From assembly GCA_947627325.1 (NCBI GenBank), contig CANQVO010000004.1:62001-126000 (forward strand): a stretch of 64,000 bases of DNA, given 5' to 3'. Position 1 is the first letter of the stretch. Every line of letters starts with the position of its first letter. Position numbers and translations under genes: made by a program. This document shows, piece after piece, positions 7,965-20,000 of this stretch. The notes beneath the pieces are model-generated. The model was not told where the DNA came from. It did not search any database and saw only the letters and a list, made by a program, of their open reading frames with translations. This DNA is from an uncultured Oscillospiraceae bacterium (lineage in GTDB: Bacteria; Bacillota; Clostridia; Oscillospirales; Oscillospiraceae).

Positions 7965-9869
7965 ATGAACTATATCAACGACCGATTCAGCGAGCTGATC
8001 CAGCTGCCGGAGAACCAGGCGGCCATCGCCGCCATGCGCCGGGATGTGGACGACTTTCTGCCCGCCTTTTCCGACTCCCCCCAGCGGCTGAGCCGATGGG
8101 GACACCGGTACTTCTGCGATGACGACGGGGGCCGTCTGATCTTCGACCTGGCCTCCCCCACCCGGCACCGCTGTCAGGTGTGCGGAAAGGTCTACGAAAA
8201 CGACGCCTACCGGGACGGCGTGTGGGTGACCTTCTACCGCAACCGGGCGGTGGTGCTGGCCCTGGTGTCCGCCGCCGTCTACCGGGCCACCGGGGAGGCG
8301 CGGTACCGGGACTACGCCCTGGCGGTCATCGACTTCTACGCCGGGCACTACCGGGAATTTGCCCTCCACAACAAGGAGAACGAGATCTTCTCCTCCTACG
8401 AGACGATGAAGTGGGGCTGCGGGCGGATCATGCCCCAGGGGCTCAACGAGGCCATCGTGGCCATCCGTTTCGTCCAGACCATCGAGCTCCTCCGGCCCGA
8501 GCTGGACGACGCCTGGCTGGAGCGGATCCACCGGGACCTCTTTCGGGAGATCTTCCAGTTGCTGGCCCCCCAGGCGGTGGCCATCCACAACATCAGCTGT
8601 TGGGCGCTGGCCGCCATCGGGGTGATGGGGCTGGCGACGGGGGACCGGGAGATGGTGGACTTCGCCTTCCAAAGCCCCTTCAACATCCGCGAGCAGTTGA
8701 AGAAGGGGGTCACCCAGGACGGCTTTTGGTACGAGGGCTCCATCCACTACAACTTCTTCCTCCTGGAGGGCGTCACCTACCTGTTTTTGTTCAGCAAGAT
8801 CTACGGCTGCGACTTCGGGGCGGAGAGCACCGTCATTCTGGAGCGGATGTTCACCCAGGCGTACCAGTACGCCTTCGAGGACCTGAGCCTCCCTGTCCCC
8901 AACGACGGCTGGCCCGATCTGAACCTCAAGACCTTTAGCTACGTCTACCACACGGCGGCCCGGGCCTTTGGGGAGGACAGCCTGGTGGGCAACATCACCA
9001 AGCTGATCGAGGCCAGCCCCCTCCCCCGGGTCACCCTCCCCCTCTCGGAGCCCTACTACTGCCTGGGGACGGTGTGTCTGGAAAAGCTCCTGTTCAACAT
9101 CGACTTCGACTACGCCGCCCGCGTCCCCATCCCCCAGCCGGCCTATCTGTTTGAGCACTCCAATTTCGCCATGCTGCGGGGCGGGGGCTGGAACGTGTTT
9201 TTGAAGTACGGCCTCAACGGGCGCTCCCACGCCCACCCGGACATCATGACGGTGGAGATGACCTGCGGGGGCCGGAGGATCACCCGGGACCTCTCCAACG
9301 CGGGGTACGAGTCCAGGATGTGCAACGAGTGGCACCGCAGGACCCTGGCCCACAACACCGTGTGCTATAACGGCACGGACATCACCTCCGTCTCCCCCGG
9401 AACGTGCCTGCGCTTCAGCGGGACCCGGGTGGTGGCCCGGGCGGAGAACGTCTACCCGGGGGTGGACTACCAGCGCGCGCTGGAGCTGGACGGCGGCGGC
9501 GTGCTCAGCCGGTTCGACGTGGCGGGCCCGGCGGGGGTCTACGACCACGTCTTCCACCTGGAGCCCCAGATCCGGGTGACCTGCCCCTATCCGCTGGAGG
9601 AGGCGGATCTGGGGTACCGGGAGAACGGCTACCAGCATATCACCAGGACCCAGCGGGTGGTCGCCCACGGCGGGACGGTGGAGCTGGACGCCGCGCTGGA
9701 CGGGCTGGCCCTGAAGCTCCAGGTGACCCTGGGCGAGGGGCAGGAGCTCTACCTTCTCCAGACCAAGGGCAACCCGGTGGACCAGACCCGCGTCACCCTC
9801 TTGACCCGGGCGGTGGGCCGGGACCCGGTATTTCGCGTCAAGCTGACGGCGGCGCCGTCAGAGGGATAA
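7965..9869 (+). CDS. Heparinase II/III family lyase, probable oligo-alginate lyase
   Basis: The 634-residue product starts at ATG 7965 behind GGAAGGAG and has no signal peptide. A catalytic block typical of exolytic alginate/heparin lyases is visible around residues 420-475: NGRSHAHPDIMTVEM, then LSNAGYESRMCNEWHRRTL, then AHNTVCYNG. This Tyr/His arrangement matches PL15/PL17-type oligo-alginate lyases, which release unsaturated monouronates. An N-terminal segment contains a possible zinc knuckle (CQVCGKVYEND). It is clearly a different sequence from the lyase just upstream, so the pair may share the work on different oligomer ends. The class is secure; the exact substrate is inferred from context. 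Confidence 0.82.
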   Translation: MNYINDRFSELIQLPENQAAIAAMRRDVDDFLPAFSDSPQRLSRWGHRYFCDDDGGRLIFDLASPTRHRCQVCGKVYENDAYRDGVWVTFYRNRAVVLALVSAAVYRATGEARYRDYALAVIDFYAGHYREFALHNKENEIFSSYETMKWGCGRIMPQGLNEAIVAIRFVQTIELLRPELDDAWLERIHRDLFREIFQLLAPQAVAIHNISCWALAAIGVMGLATGDREMVDFAFQSPFNIREQLKKGVTQDGFWYEGSIHYNFFLLEGVTYLFLFSKIYGCDFGAESTVILERMFTQAYQYAFEDLSLPVPNDGWPDLNLKTFSYVYHTAARAFGEDSLVGNITKLIEASPLPRVTLPLSEPYYCLGTVCLEKLLFNIDFDYAARVPIPQPAYLFEHSNFAMLRGGGWNVFLKYGLNGRSHAHPDIMTVEMTCGGRRITRDLSNAGYESRMCNEWHRRTLAHNTVCYNGTDITSVSPGTCLRFSGTRVVARAENVYPGVDYQRALELDGGGVLSRFDVAGPAGVYDHVFHLEPQIRVTCPYPLEEADLGYRENGYQHITRTQRVVAHGGTVELDAALDGLALKLQVTLGEGQELYLLQTKGNPVDQTRVTLLTRAVGRDPVFRVKLTAAPSEG

Positions 9870-9902
9870 AAAACAAATTATTTTTAATAGGAGGTTACAA
9901 CT

Positions 9903-10637
9903 ATGAGAGCAGTGATCACGGGAGCGACGGGCGGCATCGGCGGCAAGACCGCGGAGGTCCTGGGTCTGGCGGGCTATGAGGTGATCATAACCGGCATCGA
10001 CGAGGCGGGCCGGGACGCGGTGATGGGCAACCTGGAACGGCTGGGGGTCAAGGCCCACTTCTACTTCTGCGACGCCACCGACGAGCGGCAGGTGAACGAC
10101 ACCTTCGCCAAGATCGCCCAGGAGTTCGACTCCATCGACCTTCTGGTGAACAACGTGGGCGGCCTGGGCGGCCGCCAGCGGGTCTCGGAGATGGAGACCG
10201 CCTTTATGCGGAAGGTGATGGCCCTGAACTTCGACAGCGTCTTCTTCAACACCCGGGCGGCCCTGCCCCTTCTGAAGAAGGGGGAGCGCCCGTCCATCAT
10301 CAACTTCAGCACCATCGCCGTGGTCAACGGCGGCGGGATCGGGGCCTCGGCCTACGCGGCCTCCAAGGGCGCCGTGCAGAGTTACAGCCGGGCCCTGGCC
10401 AAGGACCTGGCGGAGTTCGGCATCCGGGTGAACATGGTCTCCCCCGGCACCATCGACACCCCCTTCCACGCCAACACCGACCGGGCCCTGGTGGAGAGCT
10501 GGAAGGACAACATCCTGATGAAGCGCCTGGGCGAGCCCCGGGAGGTGGCGGACGTGATCGCGTTCCTGGCCTCGGAGAAGGCGTCCTTCCTCACCGGGGA
10601 GGTCATCCAGATCAACGGCGGCCAGGCGTTTATCTGA
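9903..10637 (+). CDS. Short-chain dehydrogenase, probable DEH/KduD-type reductase
   Basis: The product has 244 residues with a strong AGGAGG ribosome site at 9890. Rossmann motif TGATGGIG is at residues 7-14, a variant NNVGG replaces the usual NNAG, and the catalytic Ser and Tyr-x3-Lys lie in NFSTIAV and SAYAASKG. The C-terminal FLTGEVIQINGGQAF is standard for the family. Placed between a probable exolytic oligo-alginate lyase and a KdgF-like cupin, it most likely reduces 4-deoxy-L-erythro-5-hexoseulose uronate or interconverts diketo and keto-deoxy uronates. General SDR identity is certain; the substrate is inference. Confidence 0.83.
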   Translation: MRAVITGATGGIGGKTAEVLGLAGYEVIITGIDEAGRDAVMGNLERLGVKAHFYFCDATDERQVNDTFAKIAQEFDSIDLLVNNVGGLGGRQRVSEMETAFMRKVMALNFDSVFFNTRAALPLLKKGERPSIINFSTIAVVNGGGIGASAYAASKGAVQSYSRALAKDLAEFGIRVNMVSPGTIDTPFHANTDRALVESWKDNILMKRLGEPREVADVIAFLASEKASFLTGEVIQINGGQAFI

Positions 10638-10669
10638 GCCGGCGGCCAGAGGAAAGGAGGCGCGTCAGC

Positions 10670-10990
10670 GTGGTTTTGAAATACGGGGACATCGTGCCCA
10701 CCCACCCCGCGCCGGGGATCACCCGGCGCATCCTGGCCCACGGCGGACAGATGATGGGGGTGGAGGCCAGCTTTGCCAAGGGCGCGGTGGGGGAGGCCCA
10801 CCGCCACCCCCACGAGCAGGTGAGTTACGTCCTGTCCGGCAGTTTTTTGTACGAGGTGGAGGGGGAGCGATACACCCTCCACCAGGGGGACAGCTACTAT
10901 GTGGCCCCCCACCAGCTCCACGGCGCCACCGCGCTGGAGGACGCCGTGATCCTGGATATCTTCACCCCCCAGCGGGAGGACTTTCTGTAA
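10670..10990 (+). CDS. kdgF: KdgF-like cupin, unsaturated uronate ring-opening protein
   Basis: The 106-residue cupin starts at GTG 10670 behind AAAGGAGG. KdgF proteins convert 4,5-unsaturated monouronates from alginate or pectin into linear keto sugars. The metal-binding block EAHRHPHEQVSYVLSG is near residues 43-58. The second cupin motif, GDSYYVAPHQLHGATALED, follows near 74-92, and the characteristic C-terminus ends DIFTPQREDFL. Its place after two lyases and a reductase fits the monouronate step. The similarity is strong by eye. I infer the alginate rather than pectin role from the PL7 domains downstream. Confidence 0.87.
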   Translation: MVLKYGDIVPTHPAPGITRRILAHGGQMMGVEASFAKGAVGEAHRHPHEQVSYVLSGSFLYEVEGERYTLHQGDSYYVAPHQLHGATALEDAVILDIFTPQREDFL

Positions 10991-11057
10991 GCCTCTCCCC
11001 TTCCCCCGCGCCGCATCTTGAAAGCGTATTCCGACAACAGGAATGGAGGGATTTCCC

Positions 11058-14000
11058 ATGCGTGTCAAAACGATCAGGAACCGGCTGGTCAGCCTTCTCT
11101 TGGCGGGCTGTATGCTGGCCACGCTTCTGCCCGTCACCGGCGTGCTGGCGGCGGAGAGCGAGACAGTGGTCTTTGAGCAGAACTTTGAAGGGGAGGTCAC
11201 CTACGCGGAGGACCCGCTGACCGCGTCGGAAACCTCCGTGGTCAAGGTCACCGAGTTTGGGGAGAACGGCAACAAGGTGCTGGAGATCTCGGACGATGAC
11301 GGCACAACGTCCGGGAAAGCCTCCAGGGCTATGTTCAAGTTTGACGAGCTCGCCTCGGGAGAGGTCACGATCGTCTATGATATGTATGTTCTCTTCGACA
11401 TTGAGGGGACTCAGGGGACCACCTTTGCCGTGGGGTCGAAAGAAAACAAGAAAAATCTGGCCACCGCGGAAGACCGACAGGCCCTTCGGCTGAGCGCCAC
11501 CAACGGTAAAAAGTTTCAGCCCAAGAGCAAAGGCGAATCCGGGAGCTCTGCCGGCGCTTATAACCCGGGAGAATGGTTCACCGTGAAGCTGGTGCTGGAC
11601 ACGGACGCGGGAACCTATGCCTACTATGTGAAAACGACCGGCGAGGCGGACTTTGACGGATCGCCGCTGGGCAGCGGTGCGATGGGATACAAGAATGAAA
11701 CCAACGATCCGCCCCAGCTGGGTCAACTGGATAACCTGGGCTTTATGACGAACAGCAGCGGCGTGGCTCATGTATATGTGGACAACATCAAGGTCACCGT
11801 CAAGACCGCCACCCCCGACCCCGAGCCGGAGCCGGACGCGGTCTACACCCAGGACTTTGAGACCGCGAGCGACGGAGATATCCAGAGTAAACAGGCCGCG
11901 TCGGAGACGGACGTGGTGCAGATCACCGACTTTAACGGCGGCAAGGTGCTGGAGATCAAGGACAGCGACGCCACCGCTGGTGTCTCCCGGGGGTTCTTCC
12001 AGCTGCCGGAGCCCCTGTCCGGGAAGTTCACCTTGTCCTACGATATGTATGTCCTCTCCGACCTGGAGAACTCCGCGATCACCTTCGTCTGCGGTTCCGC
12101 GGAGAATAGCGGGAAGGTGGCGACCTCCACCGCCAACCAGATCCTCCGGCTGAAGACCACCGCGAAGAATTTCCAGCACAAGGGCGGCGGCGACACAGAG
12201 AGCACCTCTGTGGGCGACGGGTACACCACCGAGACGTGGTTCAATGTGAAGCTCGCCCTGGACACCGACCAGGGCACCTACACGATCTATCTGGACAACA
12301 GCAAAGAGGCCCTGGCCAGCGGTAAGCTAAGTTACAGCACAGCCGATACCCTGCTGGACAAGATCGACAACCTGGGCTTTATGACGGACACCAAAGGCGT
12401 GGCCCATGTGTATATCGACAACATCCAGGCCACCGTTGAGACCGACGAGCCCGAGCCCACGCCCGGCGAGTCCATCGACCCCAGCGAGTCCACCGACCCC
12501 ACGGAGTCCCCGGATCCCTCGGGCTCCACCGACCCCTCGGAGTCCACCGACCCCTCGGAGTCCACCGACCCCACGGAGTCCACCGACCCCAGCGAGTCCA
12601 CCGACCCCACGCCCACCCCCACCCCCGGCGGGGACCCGGAGCTGGGCGAGCCCCCCGCCCCGCCCGCGACGGAGGACGTTGTGCGCGCCCTGGACTTCGA
12701 GGGGACCGACGACCCCTTCAAGGGTAATCACGACGGCGCGGAGGTGATCTCGGACGGCGCCGGTAAGGTGCTGGAGATCGACGACAGCAGTACCACCGCC
12801 ACCTCCAAGGCGATCTTCGACTTCGCCGCCCAGTCGGGGAAGGTGCTCATCTCCTTCAAGGTCAAGGTATTGGACGAGGACACCACCCTCTACATGGGCG
12901 CCGGGTCCCACGCCCTGTCCAACAGCTGGACCAGCAGCAACGCCGGCCGGAGCCTCCGGCTGACCTTCAGCGACGCCGGCCACGTGAAGGCGGAGGACGG
13001 AGCTCAGACGGACAGCAAGACCGCCACCCGCGGCTTTACGGCAAACCAGTGGGTCCAGATCCAGGCGGCCCTGGACACGGAGGCGGGGACCTGTTCCGTC
13101 TGGGCCGGGGACACCCCGGTGGGGACGGTGAAGCTGGGCTATCAGAACGGCACGCCCGCCGACCTGGGCCAGATCGACAACATCGCCTTCTTTACCAACA
13201 CGGCCAAGCTCGCCCACGCCTACATCGACGACGTGGTGATCTCCGCCGAGGGGAGCGGGGCCACCCCGCCTCCCGCCACCGGCGGCACGGAGTACTGGAC
13301 GCCGCCCCAGCGGGACGGCGAGACGTTTACCACCTCCACCGACCAGGTCATCGCCACCCTGCCTGTCAGCGGCGTGACCATGGCGGTGGGCGCGGGGACC
13401 TGGACGGTCACCGACAACAAGGACACGCCCCTCAACGGCGTGACCTACACCAAGCACATGGTCGCGGACAAGGCGCCCAAGGTGGAGCAGGGCACGGGCG
13501 AGTACTTCAAGTTCACCATCCCGGACTCCCTCGAGGCCGGCGAGCTGGTGGTGTGCCTGCGGGTGAACGGCGGAGAGGGAAAGGCCCTGCACGTCCTGGA
13601 GGACGGCGTGCCCATGGCCGGCTATGAGGACCCCCAGTCCTCCACCGTCAATGTGGAGACCGCGGCGAAGCTCGCCGTCCTGGGGGGCAAGACCTACACC
13701 GTCTACGTCTCCAGCTCCATGGCCTACTTCTACGGCTTCTCCTTCCGCAAGGTGGACAAGGAGGCGGATATGGCCGCCTTCCAGGCGGAGTTGGACAAGC
13801 TGGACTTCAACTGGATCCGGGGGGAGAACACCGACCCCAACGCGGTGGACAAGGATCTGAACCTGACGACCTTCTACACCTCCCCCAGCTTCGGCGGCGC
13901 CGACGTGAACTGGACCTCCAACAGCGCGGCGGTCTCCGGCGACGGGAAGGTGAACCGCCTGGCGGAGGATACTCTGGTCACCCTGACCGCCCACATCTCG

Positions 14001-17000
14001 GTACAGCAGATCTCCTATCTGGCCCTGGACAAGACCTTCCAGGTCACCGTCAAGGCCCTGGCGGACGACGCCGAGGCGGTGGCCCGGGCCAAGGAGGCGC
14101 TGAGCCTGGGCGCCATCAGCGCGGTGAAGAAGGACCTGGAGCTGCCCGGCCAGGGGATGCACGGCACCACCATCACCTGGCAGAGCTCCGACCCGGACGT
14201 GGTGACGGTGGACGCGGCCAGCGGCCTGGGCGTCATCCACCCCAATGACGCCGCGGCCCAGACCGTCACCCTCACCGCCACCATCCGGCGGGGCAATGTG
14301 ACAGATACAAAGGAGTTTGTGGTCACCGTGGCTGCTGCAAAGATTCTGGACGTGAATTCCTGGGCCTACGCCACCGCCTCGGGGGCGGCCCGCTTTGTCC
14401 CCGTTGACGGCGGCAAGCTCCACTCCATCAACGTCACCAACAACAACCAGCACCTGGACACCGACGACTATCAGTTCAAGGTGGAGATCCTGGGCCCCGA
14501 CGGCGCGGTGAAAAGCGCCAGCCAGGCGTGGACGGCCTCCGCCTTCTTCACCCACGGCGTGGGTGTCAGCGAGCACATCCAGCTGGACCTGCCCATGGAC
14601 AGCGGCGACACCTTCCGGGTCACCGCCTATGACGACGCCAAGACCTACGTCACCTTTACCCACGGCGCCGCCGACGACGCCCTGGCCCCCGGCGCCAAGA
14701 TCTACGTGATCGGCGACTCCACCGCCGCGGCCTACGACAACTCCAAGTACCCGCAGACGGGCTGGGCCCAGGTGCTGGAGGGCTTCTTCGACGGCGTGGA
14801 GGTGGTGGACCTGGCCATCCCGGGGCGCAGCTCCCTGGACTACACCACCCGGCCCCAGTTCCAGACGCTGAAGGAGAGCATCCAGCCCGGGGACTACCTC
14901 ATCATCCAGTTTGGCCATAACGACTCCCACAACGCCGACAGCACCATCTACACCGACCCCAGCCTGGACCGCTTTGCCGACGGGGAGCACCCGTCCTACA
15001 AAAAGCACATGGCGCAGTATGTCACCCTGGCCTGGGATGCGGGGGCCTACCCCATCATCGCCACCTCCATCTCCCGGCGCAAGCTGGACGACGCCACCGG
15101 CGAGCTCTACGGCAACGCCGCCCGGGCGCTGGCGGAGGAGTTGAGCGTCCCCTGCGTGGACGTCCTGGCCGCCACCAACGGCTGGGTCAACCACGTGGGG
15201 CTGGAAGAGTCCATTGATATGTTCAACATCATCAAGCCGGTGGACTCCCGCTTCTACCAGGACGAGGCCTATCAGGACTCGGCCATCCGGGCGGACGGCA
15301 ACAACGCCGTGGAGGCCAACTGGGACAACACCCACGTGAATATGTACGGCGCCAAGCTCATCGCCATGTTCGCCGCCGACGGCATCAAGGCCCTGGGCAT
15401 CCCGGTGGGGACCCGGCGGAGCGACGCGGTGGTCTCCACCACCCTGCCCCACTACGCCGACGCCTTTACCGTCACCGCCAGCGCGCCGCTGGTGACGCTT
15501 CCCGAGGCGCTGACGGTCACGGAGGACTCCGCCCTCCAGCAATACCCGGTGTCCGGCGCGGGCAGCCACACCCTGACCTTCACCGTCACCCCCAGCGCCG
15601 AGGATCTCGGCGGCGGCGTGAAATTCTTCACCGGCGCGGGCTCCGCCAAGCGGGAGGTCCTGCGCCTGGAGATGGACAACGGGACCCTCCGGCTCATCCC
15701 CGCGCCGTCCCCCGCGGCGGCGGCCTACGCGCTCCGGGCTGTCGCCCTGGCGGCGGAGGAGGGCGTGGTCCTGGGCTCCTACACCCCCGGCCAGACCTAT
15801 ACCTTCAAGACGGTCCTCACGCCGCGGCTGGGCGAGGACAAGCCCGCCCAGGTGGAGGTCTACCGCCTGGAGGGACAGACCGAGACCCAGATGGGCGAGA
15901 CCTGCGTTCTGGAGAGCGCCGATGTGACCGAGATCACCCGGCTGGACTTCTTTGCCGAGACCGATGGCCAGGGGGAACTGGCCTACACCGGCATCGACTT
16001 CCAGACCGAGATCATCCCTGAACTGGAGTACGTCCCGGCCACCAGCCTGGGCGAAACGGGCGGCGGCGAGGGGCCGGGCGAGCCGGATAAACCCGGCCCC
16101 CAGCCCGGCGTTCTGCCTGGCGAGCTGACGGTGACGGCGGGGGCGAGCTCCGTCACCAACAAATTCCCCGTAAACGGCTCCGGCAGCCAGGTCCTGCGCT
16201 TCACCGTCACCCCCAGCGCCACCGAGGAGCTCAGCGGCGGCGTGAAGTTCTTCACCGACGGGGCGGAGAAGAAGACGGAGGTCCTGCGCCTCAAGCTGGA
16301 CAAGGGGACCTTCAAGCTGGCCGAGGTGGTGGACGGCGAGGCCAAGTACGTGAACCTGGGCAGCTACACGGCGGGGACGGCCTACGCCCTGAAGATGGTG
16401 CTGGTCCCCAAGAGCGGGGATCAGGCGGCCTTTGTGAAGGTCTATCAGGAGACCGCCGGCGGCCAGACCCAGCTGGGGGAGACCTACGCCCCGCGCGCCG
16501 TCACGCTGAGCCCGATCACCCAGCTGGACTTCTTCGCGGACAGCAACCGGACCGGGACTTACGCCTACACCGGCATCCAGTTCCAGGGGAACGCCACCCT
16601 CTCCCCGGAGGAGAGCGCGCCCCCCGCCTCCAGCGGCGGCGAAGGGCCGCAGGGGCCCAGCGCGCCGGGGGATCTGCTGTGGGATCCGTCGGCCTGGACG
16701 CTGGACGAGACCGGCGCCATCCAAAACGGCGTGCTGACCGTCACGGCGGGCGAGGACTCCGGCAGTAACCGCGTCGACGTGTCCGGCGAGGGGGTCAAGA
16801 CCCTGTCCTTCCAGATCACGGTGGACGTGGGAGACGTGAAGGACCTGAAGGGCGGCATCAACTTCCGGGACGAGGCGGGGAACACGGTCCTGCGCTTCAA
16901 ACTGCAAAACGGCGCCCTGCGCCTGTCCGACCTGCGGACGGACGCCGCGGGCAAGACGATCTACCAGTCGATCGGCGGCCGTTACAGCGGCCACGACTCC

Positions 17001-20000
17001 TTCCACGTCACCATCGAGCTCTACCCCGCCACCAAGAAGAACGCCGCCTATGTGAAGGTCTATCAGGACGGCGCGTGTATCTGCGACAGCTTCCAGCTGA
17101 CGGGGGAGGGCGCCTCCACCCTGGAGAACATCACCCGGCTGTACGTCTTTACCGACTCCAACACCGCCGGGACCTATACCTACCGGGATATGACCTGGCT
17201 GACCGGGCCCGTGACCCCGGCCCAGACCGGCGCCATCGACTTCCTGGGCGGCGGCTGGAAGCTCCAGCTCCCCGTGGAGGACCCGTCTAAGGCGGGCTCG
17301 GTGCTGGAGAAGAGCCCGGCGGAGCTGGCCGCGGGCTACTCCGACCAGTACTTCTACGCCGCCGTGGACGACGCCGGGGACTACGCCGTGGTGTTCCACA
17401 GCCCGGTGGAGGGTTTTAAGACCACCAACGCCAAGTACGCCCGCTCCGAACTGCGGGAACTGCTGGACCCCAAGGACAACAAGGTGAACTGGACCTGGCA
17501 GGGTGGCCATACCCTGACCACCGAGGAGCGGGTGACCCACGTCCCCGCCAGCGGCGAGGTGATCACCGCCCAGATCCACGGCATCGAGCAAAACGGCGAC
17601 AACGCCAACCCCCTGGTGAAAGTCCGCTACGTCTACGACGCCTCCGCCGGGACCGGCAAGGTGGTGGTGGAGTTGAAGAACACCACCTCCCCCACCTCCA
17701 ACGACTTTAAGTACACCTTCCCCAATGTGGCCCTGGGCCAGAAGTATCGGACGGAGATCCTGGTGGTGAACGGGGTGGCCTACGTCACCGTCAGCACCAC
17801 CGACCCCGACGGCGGGGAGCGCGCCGAGACCTATTCCCACGACTTCGTGGCCGCCGACCCCTACTGGAAGGAGACCCGGTACTACTTCAAGGTGGGCAGT
17901 TACATCCAGGACAACACCGACACCAGCGACGGCGCCTACGCCGACGTGTGGGTGTACAGCGCCTCCATCCAGCACAACAAGCCCGGATCCTCCTCCTCCG
18001 GCGGTAGGCCGAGGCCCAGCACCGACCGCTCCGACTACTCCGACGGGGGCAGTACGGTGGAGGAGACCTGGGCGGACGGGACCACCGTGATCACGCAGAC
18101 CGCGTCCAACGGGGACACCCTGCGGGCGAAGAAGGACCCGGACGGCACGATCCATGTCACCGTGCAGGCCCAAAACGGCAACGCCGACATCACCGTGGCG
18201 GCGGATGGGCGGACCGAGGGCCAGGTGACCATCTCCGAGACGGCGGAGCGGCAGGCCCGGAGCGCCGGAACGGCGCTGACCCTGCCCGTGCCGCGGCTGA
18301 CCGCCGGGGCGGACATGGACAGCGCCCCCAAGCTGTCCATCGTCAAGAGCGAGGGGCTCAAGCTGTGGGTGGAACTGCCGGTGAAGACGCCCGGGCCGGG
18401 CGTCGTCCCGGTGCTGGTCCACGCCGACGGGACCCGGGAGATCATCCGGGCGTCCGCCCCGACCAAAACCGGCGTGATCTTCGCCATCAGCGGGGCCGCC
18501 ACGGTATTGCTGGTGGACAACGCCCAGCGGTTTGACGACGTGGCCGCCGACCACTGGGCCGCGGACGCGGTGGCCTTCGCCAGCGGGCGGGAACTGCTCC
18601 AGGGCGTGGGCGGCGCCAGCTTCGCCCCCGAGGGCGTCACCGACCGGGCCATGGTGGTCACCGTCCTGGCCCGCCTGGCCGGTGTGGACACCTCCGGCGG
18701 CGCCACCTGGTATGAGAAGGGGATGGCCTGGGCGGTGGCCCAGGGCGTCTCCGACGGGACCGCGCCCGAGGCGCAGATCAGCCGGGAGCAGTTCGTGACC
18801 ATGCTCTACCGCGACGCCGGACAGCCCGCCGTCACGGGGCGGGGCCTGGGCGGCTTTGCCGACGGCGAAAAGGTCTCCAGCTGGGCCCGCTCCGCCGTGG
18901 AGTGGGCGGTGGAGACCGGCGTGATGCAGGGGCGGACCGGCGGCGCTCTGGATCCCCAGGGCGGCGCCACCCGGGCGGAGGCCGCGGCGCTCCTGACGCG
19001 CTACGGCATGAGCGGCTTTGGCCTGGACCTGCCTGTCGCCGCGCTGGAGGCCGCGCCGGAGGTCCCGGAGACGGTGGTCCTGGACCAGGACTTTGAAGGG
19101 GAAAAGCTGGGCCGGTCCTGGGCCGTCGGGACCAAGACGGTGGCCTTTGAGGGCGCCCAGGTGGCGGAGATCACCGACTCTGACCCCAACGAGTCCACCG
19201 CCCTCAACCTCCAGTTCGCGCCTCAGACCGGCAAGGTGAACATCTCCTTCCGGCTGTATATCCCCGCCGACGCGGCCGACTCGGCCGTGGCGCTGACCGT
19301 CGGGGACCAGGCCCACTCCGGCAAGTACAGTTCCTCCACCGCCGGGGAGTTCCTCCGGGTGAAGACCCTGGCCAACGGGCACAAGTTCCAGTTCCGGGGC
19401 GGCGACTCCACCAGGACCCCATCGGTCAACGCCGGGAGCTACCGCCCGGGCGAGTGGGTGGAGCTGAAGGTGACGGTGGATACCGACACCCAGACCTTCA
19501 GCGTCTACGCCGACGGGGAGCTGCTGGGCGAGAACCAGCCGGTGAGCAACAAGGGCGGCGCCCCTCTGAACAGCATCGACAACATCACCTTTATGACCGA
19601 GAAGGCGGGCCTGGCCCACGCCTACGTGGACGACGTGAAGGTGACCAGACAGCCCAGGAACTTCTCCCTTTGGGATGAGAGCCTGGACGGCTATCGGACC
19701 ATAACGGGCGCCGCGGGCTCCGGGCTTTTGAGCAAGCCCGCCCAGTGGCAGCTGAAGCAGGGCCAGATCGCCGACGGCGCGCTGACCGTCACGGCGGGGG
19801 AGGACTCCGCCTCCAACCGGATCGCCGTCTCCGGCGGCGGGAACCAGGAGCTGGCCTTCACCGTGACCCCCGGCGCCCAAGGGGACGTCAAGGGCGGCGT
19901 TCGGTTTATGAAGAGCGGCCAGGAGGTCCTGCGCTTCAAGCTGGACGGCGGGAAGTTCAAGATCTCCGATATGCGGACCGACGAGGCCGGCAAGACGGCC

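Noticed and set aside
5547-9668. A 1373-codon minus-strand open frame over the lyase genes
   Set aside because: Same GC-bias artefact; composition is not protein-like and the + strand genes have clear family motifs.
12463-12640. Short regular repeats considered as a CRISPR array
   Set aside because: They are in-frame 12-base codon repeats (STDPSE) with no spacers, inside a coding frame.
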